Below are positions 27,901-33,699 of a stretch of DNA of 64,000 nt, piece by piece. The translations under genes and the position numbers were made by a program. Source of the stretch: Siphonodentalium dalli (taxonomy: Eukaryota; Mollusca; Scaphopoda; Gadilida; Siphonodentaliidae); the NCBI GenBank assembly GCA_032622095.1, contig CP136066.1, positions 192,746,816 through 192,810,815 of the forward strand. Direction: 5' to 3'. The notes under the pieces are model-generated. The model did no database searches and was not told the DNA's origin. It saw nothing but the letters and a program-made list of their open reading frames with translations. The stretch's first letter is position 1. Each line of letters starts with the position of its first letter.

Positions 27901-30900
27901 GGGTATTTTGACTAGCTTGGTTTTATGTAACAAAAGTTTAACATATCTGCGGCTGAATGTATTCTTTGATTTAATTATAACAGTAAACATTGGAATTGTC
28001 TTTTTGGTTGAGTTTTTTTAAAGGTTTTAAAGTTTAAAGATAGTGGTAAAAGAACTTTGTTGCAGTCATAATTTTAAATACTGAAGACCGAATGTCTCTG
28101 TTTGTGAGATTTATCACATCTGATTTGTTGTCATGTTGTTTTTTCTTGATGAAATAGCTGAAACAGGCTCCCAAAGGGAGCCTTTATTAAGCAGTGTAGC
28201 GGCACAGCTGGGCCTGCTTCGCTCACATTGTGATCTTTGAAACATTTGAATTTTTAAAAATTGCTCAATTTAAAAATAAAAAATTTTAATCAAAAATTTG
28301 GAAGCACTATAAACACTGTTATAACATCCACTGAGGTACCACACGTTAACCACGCTACATTTGGTTAAAATCGGCCCAGAGGTCTGGGAGAAACAGACGG
28401 GACAGGACAGACAGATCTTACTCATTTGTATATATATTTCATTGTCACTTGTGTGATACAGTTCATTTTCCTTTATATTTAACAGGACCGTTTGGTGAGC
28501 AAGACGATCTTCAGGTGTTTGTACAAAAAGTTATACCAGAGACGGATCAAATGTTTATTCGAATGTCATCCACCGGACAAAGGTGCAGCCACTCACCTCT
28601 TATATTAACACAGTAAAGCCTCTCCAAACCGCACCCAAATTTACCTAAGTGCATTATCATTAATGATTACCTGTGTAATCTGTAACCTCTCCATTCTGAA
28701 CACCGACCAGCATTTTGAGTCCGTTAGCCTACAAATTCTATTTGTGCTACTTCTAAAAATTCATCTATATGTAGCATTTCAAGAGAGTTAAATTCAAAAT
28801 ATTTTGGTCGTATTTGTCATAGATATGCTTATTATGTTTAAAGTGATGTGAAACACTCCGGTATGGTGATCAAATAGAAATGGAGAATAATATTGTTCAG
28901 AGTAGTTATTTTTACAAATATTATATCTAAATTGACAACACACACCGTCATTCTTATATACTAATTAAATGCAGCGACTGTCGATAACGAAATCGTTTTT
29001 GTTAGTTTATTGCCGATAGAAGCGTCCCGATTCGAGTAGTAAATATTTACAATTTAGCGTAGTTCAGGCAATGTTTTCTATGGAGTGAGACTTTTGGTGA
29101 TGTTAGTAGAATGCTACATTCCTCCAGTTGGCATAGCACCTGAATACTAATTTATTAGTTTCACACACCCGAACAAGTACATAATATGTCTTTAAATCTT
29201 CACTATTCATTTTGGCTGTGCTGACCCATTTGCATTGCAAATATCTCATAAGAGATTGCACTCGGATAGACTGATGAGAATGTTGAAGCTGGTGTTATAA
29301 TTTTTACATTAAATTTGCAGGGTTTGTATCTTGAAATCAGTGGATGGGAGTAATATAAGTGCCTTCTGTGTCCATGAGTGTGAAGGGTCAAACAGGATGG
29401 GGTCACGACCTCGCAGATACATTTTTACTGGTCATTCCAATGGTAGCATACAGATGTGGGATCTCACAACAGGAATTGATATGATGTCCAAACAGGAAGG
29501 GAAGCAAGGTATGTTAATCTGGGTTCCTGATTCGATTGGAGGTATACTGGATTAAATACGTCCATCCATGCAACCATCTGTGTGTCCACATAAGCCATGG
29601 TTTATCAGATGTCATTATACCCCCTGCAATGTCTGTCCGTCCATGGACACAAATTTGTCCAGAGTTTTTCTCAGTCGTTTTTTTTATCAATTTCCGTGAA
29701 ACTTGGCACAGACATCAACAACCATGGGAACCTGTGCACCTGCGATTATGACGTCTGTCAGACTTTTTTTGGTGGAGTTATCCCCCCTTTTTCGACTTAG
29801 AAATTTTTCGCAACATGTTTAATTTTGTCCGAGCTTTTATTCCTACATTTTTAGGTCAATTTTTTAAAACTTGGCACAGATATTTAGTACCATGGGAACC
29901 TGTGTACCTGCGATTATGACGTCTGTCCAACATTTTTTGGTGGAGTTATCTCCCTTTTTCGACTTAGGACTTTTTTCAGCCATAGGATCTCAATGAAATT
30001 TGGTAGGGTTAGGGGGATCACTGGCCAAGCTGCCTTTTATTTTTCCGGTATACTATATGATATCTATTTGCATCGAGTTGCAATATGCAATGTCGATCTA
30101 GTTTAGTTCAGAAGATAGTGTTTAACTTTTTTGTTCATGCTGACTTTCCTTCGGCTTCAGGTGGTCTGATGTCAAATGAATTATTGCAGGTGTTAGATCA
30201 GTGTGATAAGTCTTTCCTGAGAATCAACACCCTGCATCAGCCTGTGTCCATCACTCCTAACGGGGCTTTGCTTCTTTGGGCATGACTGCACGATTCGATA
30301 ATACAAGATCCATTGATGATCATTATTCAAGTCAAGTTTGCAATTCCTAATGTTTTGACTGATTAGATTTGAAACAAAAACCTACAATTTGCAGGGCCCT
30401 AGTATCAAATATTTTTGTTCGCATTCTCCATTCTAGAGTTATCTTCTTTGTTTATCTGGAATTATTTATTTGTGTTTGTCCGCTTAAAGTGATGTGAAAC
30501 ACTCCGGTAGGATTATCAAATAGAAATGAAGAATATTCTTGCTCAAAGTACTTATTTTTACAAATATGATATCCAAAATTGACAACACACGCCGTCATTC
30601 ATATATGTTAACTAAATGCAGTGGCTCTTGATTGCGAAATCGTTTACGTTAGTTTGTCGCCGATAGTTACGCCCCGAATCGAGATGTAAATATTTACAAT
30701 CGAGCGTAATTCGGATGATGTTTTCTATGGAGTGGTATGGTCGATTGACTTGAGATTTTCGGAGATGTTAGTAGAATGTTACATTCCTTCAGTTTGCATA
30801 GCGCCTGAGTACTAACTTATCAATTTCACTCACCCAAACAAGTCCATAATATGTCTTTAATATATCAAATGAAATTTGGTATAGATGTTCACCATTGTGT

Positions 30901-31352
30901 GGGTTTTCAAAGGAGTGTAATTTCTTTTTTTTTCACATATACTTTTTATAGTTATCCTTCTTTAACTGTTTAGAAATGGTTTCATCCTGACCATGTTTAA
31001 ACTCGGCACTGTGGGCATATGCTAGCACACATGCAACCTCTTGTTAGTTCAGCACACATTGGGTACTTTTTTGCTTTATATGTTGACTTTTCTTTCAGTT
31101 TTAGGTGGTCCGACATCATCTGAATTACTGCGGCTGTTAGATCAGTGTGACCTAAGTCTGTCCCGGGGGTCAACACCCTGCATCAGCCCATGTCCGTCAC
31201 TCCTAACAGGACATGGCTTCTTCGGGCATGGCTGTATTCATCGAACGAGATTTCCAGCACAGTTTATTGCCAGCTCCTTGGCTAGCTCTTCACGACCAGC
31301 GAGCATTGAAGTTGATGACGAGCAACCGACGGTACAGATTACCAGCTTCTAA
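900..31352 (+). CDS. KCTD3: KCTD3/SHKBP1-like BTB-WD40 protein, 13 exons, 5' partial
   Basis: Thirteen exons (900-980, 2725-2851, 4044-4210, 7322-7409, 9883-10073, 12228-12343, 14692-14779, 15487-15603, 26398-26568, 27710-27871, 28486-28582, 29321-29508, 31105-31352) join with compatible phases and GT-AG borders into 1841 nt: two bases of a split codon, then 612 residues and a stop. The product matches animal KCTD3/SHKBP1 along its length, with landmarks [62 protein letters not shown] and [20 protein letters not shown]. Family members carry an N-terminal BTB/POZ domain and a WD40 propeller. Here the BTB exons lie upstream, so only its last residues are present. Vertebrate KCTD3 is reported to bind HCN3 channels, and SHKBP1 the adaptor CIN85; which role applies here is unknown. 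The C-terminus is about 60 residues past the DQCDLS motif, much shorter than human KCTD3. One intron (15604-26397) is 10.8 kb and full of mobile elements. The paralogue call (KCTD3 rather than SHKBP1) is less certain than the family. Confidence 0.93.
1203..2527. mobile_element. hAT-like non-autonomous element
   Basis: Termini TAGGGGCCTGCGAA and (inverted) TAGGGGCCTGCAAA, flanked by CTCAGAAT (1195-1202) and CTCAGAAC (2528-2535), a 7/8 match to an 8-bp target duplication as hAT elements make. Subterminal GATTCGATTC-type repeats occur near both ends. Two tandem copies of about 120 bp lie at about 1690-1945. No transposase frame was seen. Confidence 0.75.
2725..2851 (+). CDS. KCTD3: KCTD3-like exon b (linker)
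   Basis: Acceptor TTCGCAG, donor GCCAG|GTATCT. It encodes a low-complexity Ser/Thr/Glu-rich stretch ([12 protein letters not shown], then [15 protein letters not shown]) in the linker between BTB and WD40 parts. The linker is poorly conserved, so support comes from phase continuity with both neighbours and the open frame. Confidence 0.8.
3000..3310. repeat. two diverged tandem units of about 155-165 bp, pearl-like core
   Basis: TCCATTCCAGAGTCATTCAT at about 3001 recurs as TCCATTTTAGAGTTATTCAT at about 3170, and CACTATGAGGACATTCAAT echoes CTATGAGGCCATTCAAT. The phrases resemble the tandem cores of the pearl/Helitron-like elements elsewhere in the window. Confidence 0.5.
3310..3675. mobile_element. 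E-family double-hairpin MITE, partial
   Basis: Contains the linker CTTAGGCCTCATCTTCTG and an almost complete hairpin of GAGGTTCCCAGAGGGTGAAT against ATTCACCCTC, then the end CACTATTTCAAGGCTTG. The left hairpin is degraded. Confidence 0.75.
3694..3827. mobile_element. F-family Tc1/mariner-type foldback, one arm mostly lost
   Basis: Starts TACAGTAATGCCCTAAATAA and ends ATTTAGGGCATTA. Compared with the intact copy at 11750-11962, the first arm is deleted from its middle. Confidence 0.75.
4044..4210 (+). CDS. KCTD3: KCTD3-like exon c (Ser/Arg-rich linker)
   Basis: Acceptor TTACCACAG, donor CAAG|GTGACT. It encodes 55 residues rich in Ser, Arg and Asn, with repeated short motifs such as [12 protein letters not shown] and [11 protein letters not shown], resembling a phosphorylatable disordered linker. 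The near-repeat SxDTR appears twice. Human KCTD3 has a shorter linker here, so this part is lineage-specific. A nested MITE starts 56 bp downstream. Confidence 0.82.
4406..5737. mobile_element. pearl/Helitron-like element nested in P1 copy b
   Basis: Begins with palindrome TTTACCCATAC/GTATGGTAAA (4410-4434), then a (CCGT)n microsatellite (4467-4504), then about four tandem units of about 150 bp each carrying CATAACTCAAACATT and GAGTTCGAATATGGGTTTGA. A hairpin GCCGATCGTGATCGGC (5716-5731) lies just before the junction. Microsatellite plus tandem core is the layout of bivalve pearl/CvA elements; a hairpin close to the 3' end fits Helitron-type ends. Confidence 0.7.
5901..6253. mobile_element. 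near-complete 353-bp foldback with TTAA ends
   Basis: TTAAAGGGGTATTGTACACT at the left mirrors AGTGTAAAATACCCCTTTAA at the right; arms of about 150 bp pair almost throughout around a centre near 6085. It interrupts the host repeat ATTGTTAAAGAATGTAAG exactly at TTAA, so TTAA is its target duplication. Confidence 0.85.
6654..7084. mobile_element. E-family double-hairpin MITE, full length
   Basis: Ends CAAATAGCGTGCCTGTCATTTGC and its inverse GCAAATGACAGACACGCTAT. Hairpin 1 (6685-6775) and hairpin 2 (6979-7053) have stems GCAGAATGAGGTC...GACCTCATT, joined by a unique linker of about 200 bp. No coding capacity; short reading frames across the stems are by-products. Confidence 0.85.
7220..7295. 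repeat. E-family fragment
   Basis: GGGAGCCAGAGGGGGAGTTT and GACCTCATTCTGCAAATATC are parts of an E-family hairpin, degraded. It ends 27 bp before the KCTD3-like exon at 7322. Confidence 0.6.
7322..7409 (+). CDS. KCTD3: KCTD3-like exon d (WD40 start)
   Basis: Acceptor TTATTTTTAG, donor TTCAG|GTTAGT. It encodes [20 protein letters not shown] and [10 protein letters not shown], matching the first WD40 strand region of KCTD3 (human counterpart has HHNWIVAAYAHFAVCYR). Phase fits both neighbours. Confidence 0.9.
7439..7631. repeat. G-family dispersed repeat
   Basis: Contains GATTCTTCCATCAGTTGTAA, TTTATCTGGAGG-like and GTTCAGATAATAAGTTCAAC phrases that recur at 13124-13348, 32208-32378, 35340-35470, 57483-57690 and 63030-63135. 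It ends in a short hairpin ATAAGTTCAACAA...TTGTTGAACTTAT. Confidence 0.6.
7632..8021. mobile_element. P2 double-hairpin TTAA MITE, copy a
   Basis: Termini TTAACCCTTTACCCAACA and TGTTGGGTAAAGGGTTAA are a perfect 18-bp inverted repeat. Hairpins at 7665-7731 and 7813-7878 have identical stems. A short (TTAAAGAATGTAAGAAAAAA)-type spacer lies between them. The closing TTAA is shared with the next element. Confidence 0.85.
8018..8390. mobile_element. C-family TTAA-bounded element, copy 1
   Basis: Starts TTAAAGTGATGTGAAACACG and ends CATAATATGTCTTTAA, about 373 bp, no long inverted repeats. Three other full-length and one partial copy occur in the window with the same ends. Confidence 0.8.
8863..9262. 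mobile_element. D-family TTAA MITE, copy 1
   Basis: TTAAAGGTACACAATCCAAT at the left mirrors ATCGGATTGAGTACCTTTAA at the right. 400 bp, no reading frame of note. Confidence 0.8.
9393..9745. mobile_element. pearl/Helitron-like fragment
   Basis: Degenerate (CCGT)n (GTCCATCTGTCTGG...TCCGTCC) followed by about two tandem units with AAATTTGGTATGTGGGTTTA, AAAATACAGATCATGTTCGA and GAGTTATGCCCCTTT. Confidence 0.6.
9883..10073 (+). CDS. KCTD3: KCTD3-like exon e (WD40)
   Basis: Acceptor TTTTATCAG, donor GTCG|GTAAGT. It encodes [20 protein letters not shown], then [30 protein letters not shown]. The spacing and the LWSV strand match KCTD3 WD repeats. Confidence 0.92.
10212..10467. mobile_element. E-family MITE, compact form
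   Basis: Ends CAAGCCTTGAAATAGGGTGT and its inverse CTCACTATTTCAAGGCTTG. Two hairpins (10244-10332, 10345-10437) are separated by only about 12 bp; the usual 200-bp linker is missing. Confidence 0.85.
10978..11209. mobile_element. E-family MITE, left hairpin and part of linker
   Basis: CAAGCCTGTAAAATAGCTTG end, hairpin 11012-11098 with GCAGAATGAGGTCC stem, then linker GTGTCATCTTCTGAGAAG. The right half is absent. Confidence 0.7.
11750..11962. mobile_element. F-family Tc1/mariner-type foldback, intact
   Basis: About 210 bp, two arms of about 100 bp pairing almost perfectly: CCTAAATAATCTACTCCTTA against its inverse, with centre GGAAAGCTCTCACTAACTTTCC. Ends CAGTAAT...ATTACTG flanked by TA-type dinucleotides as in Tc1/mariner elements. 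Confidence 0.8.
12228..12343 (+). CDS. KCTD3: KCTD3-like exon f (WD40)
   Basis: Acceptor GATTTTACAG, donor TGGCAG|GTCTGT. It encodes [20 protein letters not shown] and [19 protein letters not shown], among the best conserved parts of the family. The 3' half of this exon and its donor are copied 736 bp downstream (13031-13098). Confidence 0.95.
12344..13020. other. intron, minor repeats only
   Basis: Three degenerate copies of GTGGGTATACA lie at about 12424-12476 and a small inverted pair (TGTGGTTTTAACCA / TGGTTAAAACTAC) at about 12910-12955. Otherwise nothing recognised. Confidence 0.5.
13028..13098 (+). pseudogene. partial duplicate of KCTD3-like exon f plus its donor
   Basis: About 68 bases repeat the 3' part of the exon ending at 12343 and the first bases of its intron. 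The copy still reads [14 protein letters not shown] up to an intact CAG|GTCTGT donor. The nearest upstream AG (13029-13030) would join the previous exon so that TAA follows after one codon. The 5' half of the exon is missing. It is therefore a non-functional exon fragment, or a poison exon if it is ever spliced in. Confidence 0.85.
13124..13348. repeat. G-family dispersed repeat, inverted orientation
   Basis: Begins with hairpin AGATAATAAGTTCAACTA / AACAAACTTATTATCTGAAC and continues with the reverse of the 7439 copy, ending AATGGGAGAATCCATTTAGT. Confidence 0.6.
13602..13950. mobile_element. E-family MITE, degraded
   Basis: TTCATCCTCTGGGGACCTCA at the left, linker phrases (CATTGGGCACCTCGATTATG) and a right hairpin with CAGATGGTGAATTTAGTGAT. 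Ends near CATATTTTGAGG, the alternative E terminus. Confidence 0.65.
14029..14184. mobile_element. short foldback of about 155 bp
   Basis: Arms GGTCGGATATGGTATCATGT and ACATGACACCATATCCGACC with AGATCAATATTAG/CTAATATTGATCT nearer the centre. Related phrases (TTAATATAGAGCTCAGCTG...CCAATATTAATCTC) occur at about 34691-34765. Confidence 0.65.
14185..14690. other. intron, nothing recognised
   Basis: No repeat family, RNA gene or extra exon recognised before the exon at 14692. Confidence 0.5.
14692..14779 (+). CDS. KCTD3: KCTD3-like exon g (WD40)
   Basis: Acceptor GGTTTTAG, donor ATAG|GTAAGT. It encodes [20 protein letters not shown] and CVNGSIYYI, near-identical to vertebrate KCTD3 at this position. 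Confidence 0.95.
15000..15013. repeat. G homopolymer
   Basis: Run of 14 G in an intron. Similar G runs are at 21523-21536 and 27891-27903. Confidence 0.95.
15487..15603 (+). CDS. KCTD3: KCTD3-like exon h (WD40)
   Basis: Acceptor TCTGTTACAG, donor ACAA|GTAGGT. It encodes [20 protein letters not shown] and [19 protein letters not shown], almost unchanged from vertebrate KCTD3. The 10.8-kb intron that follows is the largest in this gene. Confidence 0.95.
15677..16060. mobile_element. repeat starting CTAGCTGATGTGCCCGACTT, unclassified
   Basis: Its start resembles that of the elements at 61869 and 62499 (TAGCCGATGAGCCCGA...GGGCTATT). It contains a direct repeat GTTCAGAAACATGTCTATATCA twice (15858-15902) and ACCAAATTTGAGT...GATCGGTCGAG twice, typical of tails of non-LTR or SINE-like elements of molluscs. 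No coding part. Confidence 0.5.
16081..16768. other. intron, nothing recognised
   Basis: No exon or window repeat family recognised. Confidence 0.5.
17886..18174 (-). pseudogene. unidentified minus-strand ORF remnant
   Basis: Overlapping open stretches at 18107-17886 (containing [16 protein letters not shown] and [16 protein letters not shown], ending at a stop) and 18174-17965 suggest one frame-shifted coding remnant. No family recognised. It lies inside the possible large element, so it may be its decayed internal gene. Confidence 0.3.
19660..20875. repeat. four copies of an approximately 178-bp repeat
   Basis: Copies near 19670-19855, 20335-20505, 20520-20695 and 20698-20875 share TTCTGGGTGGGGAAGACT, TTCCCCATGGTGCAGTGGCC and CCCTGGAATCGTAATACCTT. 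The last two are adjacent; the first is separated by unrelated sequence. More than one frame stays partly open, so a coding origin cannot be assigned. Confidence 0.8.
20002..20193 (-). pseudogene. unidentified ORF remnant between 178-bp repeats
   Basis: The minus strand reads through [20 protein letters not shown] and [18 protein letters not shown] to a stop; the same frame continues beyond it with [15 protein letters not shown]. Composition looks protein-like, but no family was recognised. Confidence 0.3.
21710..21815. repeat. hairpin built of TAGTTCAGTT...GGGCTTC arms
   Basis: ATATAGTTCAGTTGAGGGCT and AGCCCGAAACTGAACTAT pair across an AT-rich centre. The left arm matches 16777-16811 inverted and the right arm matches 22022-22065 inverted, linking it to the two ends of the possible large element. 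Confidence 0.6.
22332..24767. mobile_element. 2.4-kb element with inverted arms of about 0.8 kb
   Basis: The left arm 22332-23140 and right arm 23995-24767 are inverted copies with high but imperfect identity, around a spacer of about 850 bp with no gene. Outer ends read CATGTGCCCCACGAGAATCG in both. Each arm keeps an outer-to-inner frame of 98-104 codons (22315-22629 plus, 24766-24470 minus) that differ at about ten residues. A splice-donor-like AAG|GTGAGT sits in both. This is either a long-TIR foldback transposon or an inverted duplication of a gene fragment. Confidence 0.7.
25540..25939. mobile_element. P2 double-hairpin TTAA MITE, copy b
   Basis: Same ends and hairpins as 7632-8021 with very high identity, including the spacer between hairpins. 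It contains a 9-bp duplication of GGCCGGTTGT near the right end. Confidence 0.88.
26117..26180. repeat. A-run and T-rich tract
   Basis: A run of A at 26118-26136 is followed by TTTTTTGTCTTGATTATTTC and a T/C-rich stretch. Confidence 0.8.
26398..26568 (+). CDS. KCTD3: KCTD3-like exon i (WD40)
   Basis: Acceptor CATATTTAG, donor CTCAG|GTAATT. It encodes [40 protein letters not shown] and [13 protein letters not shown]. Short copies of the donor context (CAGTCTCAGGTAA-type) recur at about 26598 and 26674 in the following intron. Confidence 0.95.
26768..27337. mobile_element. hAT-like element with subterminal TTTGGCAA motifs
   Basis: Ends CAGGGTCGCGCTG and (inverted) CAGGGTCCGCGCTG. ATTTGGCAA-type motifs are repeated several times close to each end, as for subterminal transposase sites of hAT elements. 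No clear 8-bp target duplication was seen, so the class is tentative. Confidence 0.55.
27430..27569. mobile_element. P-family fragment with one hairpin
   Basis: AAAATTGTTAAAGAATACAAG spacer followed by one perfect hairpin 27499-27567 of the P type; both TTAA ends are missing. Confidence 0.75.
27710..27871 (+). CDS. KCTD3: KCTD3-like exon j (WD40)
   Basis: Acceptor TTGCCTTTTAG, donor ATAG|GTATAT. It encodes [20 protein letters not shown] and [22 protein letters not shown] homopolymer lies 19 bp after the donor. Confidence 0.95.
27891..27903. repeat. G homopolymer next to a splice donor
   Basis: Run of about 13 G beginning 19 bp into the intron after the donor at 27872. Confidence 0.9.
28160..28435. 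mobile_element. SINE-like or LINE-tail-like repeat, unclassified
   Basis: Starts with a hairpin GGCTCCCAAAGGGAGCC and ends CGGCCCAGAGGTCTGGGAGA then AACAGACGGGACAGGACAGA, a tail type seen in short interspersed mollusc repeats. No pol III A/B boxes were identified. Confidence 0.4.
28486..28582 (+). CDS. KCTD3: KCTD3-like exon k (WD40)
   Basis: Acceptor ATTTAACAG, donor CAAAG|GTGCAG. It encodes [20 protein letters not shown] and [13 protein letters not shown]. The next intron holds a 358-bp TTAA-bounded MITE. Confidence 0.94.
28838..29195. mobile_element. C-family TTAA-bounded element, copy 2
   Basis: TTAAAGTGATGTGAAACACT to CATAATATGTCTTTAA. It ends 125 bp before the KCTD3-like exon at 29321. 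Confidence 0.85.
29321..29508 (+). CDS. KCTD3: KCTD3-like exon l (last WD40 strands)
   Basis: Acceptor AAATTTGCAG, donor CAAG|GTATGT. It encodes [36 protein letters not shown] and [20 protein letters not shown], the strongly conserved final WD repeat. Confidence 0.95.
29565..30060. mobile_element. pearl/Helitron-like element, tandem core of 2-3 units
   Basis: CCCCCTGCAATGTCTGTCCG start, then units with GTCCAGAGTTTTTCTCAGTC, AACTTGGCACAGACATCAAC and GGTGGAGTTATCCCCC repeated at about 29660, 29825 and 29935. The inverted counterpart is at 59095-59655. Confidence 0.65.
30085..30340 (+). pseudogene. decayed tandem duplicate of the KCTD3-like terminal exon
   Basis: A good acceptor (CGGCTTCAG) precedes 30161, and 30161-30285 reads [20 protein letters not shown], a clear copy of the true terminal exon at 31105. 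About 250 bp including the preceding intron tail is duplicated with 0.94 kb spacing. After DQCDKS the copy lacks two bases relative to 31105-31352, which shifts the frame and ends it at TGA (30283-30285). The phase matches the preceding exon, so use as an alternative short C-terminus is possible, but no close poly(A) signal was seen. Confidence 0.8.
30484..30860. mobile_element. C-family TTAA-bounded element, copy 3
   Basis: TTAAAGTGATGTGAAACACT to CATAATATGTCTTTAA. It interrupts a pearl-like unit whose halves lie at 30400-30480 and 30861-31005. Confidence 0.85.
31105..31352 (+). CDS. KCTD3: KCTD3-like terminal exon with stop
   Basis: Acceptor GTTTTAG, stop TAA at 31350-31352. It encodes [20 protein letters not shown], then a Ser-rich tail ending [19 protein letters not shown] second in-frame acceptor six bases upstream (CAG at 31096-31098) would add Val-Leu, so the exact border is a NAGN(3)NAG-type ambiguity. 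Human KCTD3 continues for more than 200 residues after the corresponding DQCDLS; here the frame stops after about 60. Confidence 0.88.
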
Positions 31353-31444
31353 ATGTTTTTTATCTGGTTTACAATGTCATTCCAATGAAGGTGATAAAGA
31401 TTTATTCAGTTTCTTCAATCCTATGTCAGAGAGCCATCATTCAG

Positions 31445-31450
31445 AATAAA
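31445..31450 (+). promoter_or_regulatory. candidate poly(A) signal of the KCTD3-like gene
   Basis: AATAAA 93 bp after the stop codon at 31352, the first such hexamer in that 3' flank. This would give a short 3' UTR of roughly 110-120 bases. Confidence 0.6.
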
Positions 31451-31651
31451 TTAGCAACTAACTTATCAGGAAAGATACACCATCAAATGTGTCAGATCCA
31501 GCAATCTTTTTAGCAGTGTTTCATGATAAAATATTTTGAGGACTGAAAAATTGAAAATTGAGTAGCCTTACTTTCTTTCTTTCCTGTTATTGAACACCAC
31601 TAACAGCCAGGCCTGGATATAGTGTGTCTGACATTTATCTCTATGTGTATG

Positions 31652-32143
31652 TTAACCCTTTCATAATGGGAGCTTCTTGAAACAAAAAATAGGTCGCCTC
31701 GCATATATAGGAGAATTCATCAACCTAACAAATTTGATATTATTTTTTATAATTGTTAAAAAATGTAAGAATTTTTTCTTTTAAATGATAGAAATTATTA
31801 AAGAATGTAAGAACAAAATTTAAAAAATGATACATTTGTAAAAGAATGTTAGAAAAAAATGATAAAATTGTTAAAGAATATATGATTTTTTTTTTTAAAT
31901 TGTTATAGAATTCTAAAACATGATAAAAATTGTTAAAGAATGTAAGAAAAAATTATAAAAAATTATAAAAATTGTTAAAGAACGTATGAAAAATTTATAA
32001 AAAAATAAATAAATAATTGTTAGGCCAATGCGTTCTCTTATATATGCGAGGCGACCTATGGTCGACTCGTATATATAAGAGAATGCATTGGCACATGGTA
32101 TTTAATGTTGCGCCAGCGCAGCGCCCATCATGAAAGGGGTTAA
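31652..32143. mobile_element. P1 MITE copy c, uninterrupted long-spacer form
   Basis: TTAACCCTTTCATAATGGGA to CATGAAAGGGGTTAA. The left hairpin is reduced; the spacer is a run of (TTAAAGAATGTAAGAAAAAA)-type units; the right hairpin at 32023-32093 is perfect except one base. It serves as the empty-site reference for copy b. Confidence 0.82.
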
Positions 32144-32207
32144 CACATAATTTTAGAAAAAGAATAAAGCTGTAGAAATCATTACTCGTTTAAAAAATAT
32201 ATATCTT

Positions 32208-32378
32208 TGCTTAACCATGTCCTTAATGAATACTCCTTGATAATTAGTTTCCTTAGGAAATTGACAAATGATAAATTCAATAAACGGCCTGGTGAAATTA
32301 TTATCTGAATATTTCCCACCAATGAATAGGAATCTAATTTTATAACTGAATGGGAGAATCTATTTTAGTGCAGAAAGG
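32208..32378. repeat. G-family dispersed repeat
   Basis: Contains TTAGTTTCCTTAGGAAATTG, AATAAACGGCC and TGAATGGGAGAATCTATTTT phrases of the family. An inverted partial copy at about 32762-32895 makes this pair an inverted repeat around an E-family element. Confidence 0.55.
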
Positions 32379-32436
32379 TTTAAGTAATTGATTACAATTT
32401 TGATTACTTATAAACAACTACCTTCTAACACAAGCT

Positions 32437-32755
32437 TTTGACAGCCTGGATATAGTGTGTCTGATATTTGCAGAATGAGGTCCCCAGAGGTTGAATTTAG
32501 TGACATCCTTCACAGTAGGCTAGCATCACCAAATTCACCCTCTGTGAGCCTCATTCTGATCAGATTAAAGTATTCCAGTTGAAGTTGGTGATTTTCACCC
32601 AATTAGTCACCTTGATTATGCATTTTATCTTCTGCAAATTAGGGGATATAGAAACTGAACAGAATGGAAAAAGTAATTGAAACAATGTTAATTTGAGACT
32701 ATAGATACTTCCCATATGATGAAGCCTAAGTAGAATGAGGTACCCAGAGGGTGAA
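32437..32755. mobile_element. E-family MITE, right end truncated
   Basis: Left end ATAGTGTGTCTGATATTTGC, hairpin 32470-32557, complete linker, then the first arm of the right hairpin up to AGAGGGTGAAA, where it is cut by G-family sequence. Confidence 0.75.
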
Positions 32756-33241
32756 ATTATAAATTAGATTACTATTCATTGGTGGGAAATATTCCGATAA
32801 TAATTTCACCAGGACATTTGTTGAACTTGTCATCTGTCAATTTCCTAAGGGAACTAATTATGAAGGAGTATTTAGTAAGGACATGGTTAAGCAAAGATAG
32901 TTTTTTTTTTATCTCACCTGAGACAAAGTCTCAGATATCAGGTTTGCTCAAATTGAGTTGGTTATTCAAGAAAGGGCAGTCCTTGCAGATTAATACTCTG
33001 CCTTCAAATTAATTGAATTAAGAATGTGCATGTATGTCACTGTGAATACTTTAATTTCTAAGCTGAGAGTATAATTCTAACTATTTATTTTGAAGTAAAT
33101 TTGACAAGTACTGACTGTTGTAGTCTTCATAGTGAAGTCTTCTCAGTCTTTATAGTCTGGTGAGCAACCCACAGTCATTGACTCTCTTGTTTTAAACGAG
33201 TATTGATTTCTATAGCTTTATTCTATATCCAAAATTATGTG

Positions 33242-33481
33242 TTAACCCTTTCATGACGGGAGATTCCTGAAATGTTGTGCCAAAGCAAAACCAGGTCCAA
33301 TGCATTCTCTAATATTTATAAGAGATACATTGGCAAAACAATATTTACCTTGACCTTGTAAGCCAGTGCATTCTCTTATATATGCGGGGGCTCCCTATGG
33401 GAGACTTGCATATATAAGAGAATGTTCTGGCACCGGATATTTAATGCTGCACCAGCGCCGCTCCCGTCATGTTAGGGTTAA
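33242..33481. mobile_element. P1 double-hairpin TTAA MITE, copy d
   Basis: TTAACCCTTTCATGACGGGA to TCCCGTCATGTTAGGGTTAA. The right hairpin 33359-33432 is intact; the left one has lost its centre. Confidence 0.85.
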
Positions 33482-33699
33482 CAAGGATGGTTCTTAGCTC
33501 TAATTGATTCTGAATGTTGGTTGCTGACAGGAGAATAGGGTTCGGTGCAGGTTATATAAAGGTAACTAACAGCTTACTGCTACATATAACATATCATGCC
33601 TGTCCATGAAATTGACCAATGAGAATAGAGATCTATTACCTGTAGGTGAAGAGATGCTAGAATCACTTTGATTCACCCAGACACCAATTCAATATGGGG

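Noticed and set aside
28168-28184. GGCTCCCAAAGGGAGCC as a bacterial-type terminator
   Set aside because: The window is eukaryotic; the hairpin is part of a dispersed repeat.
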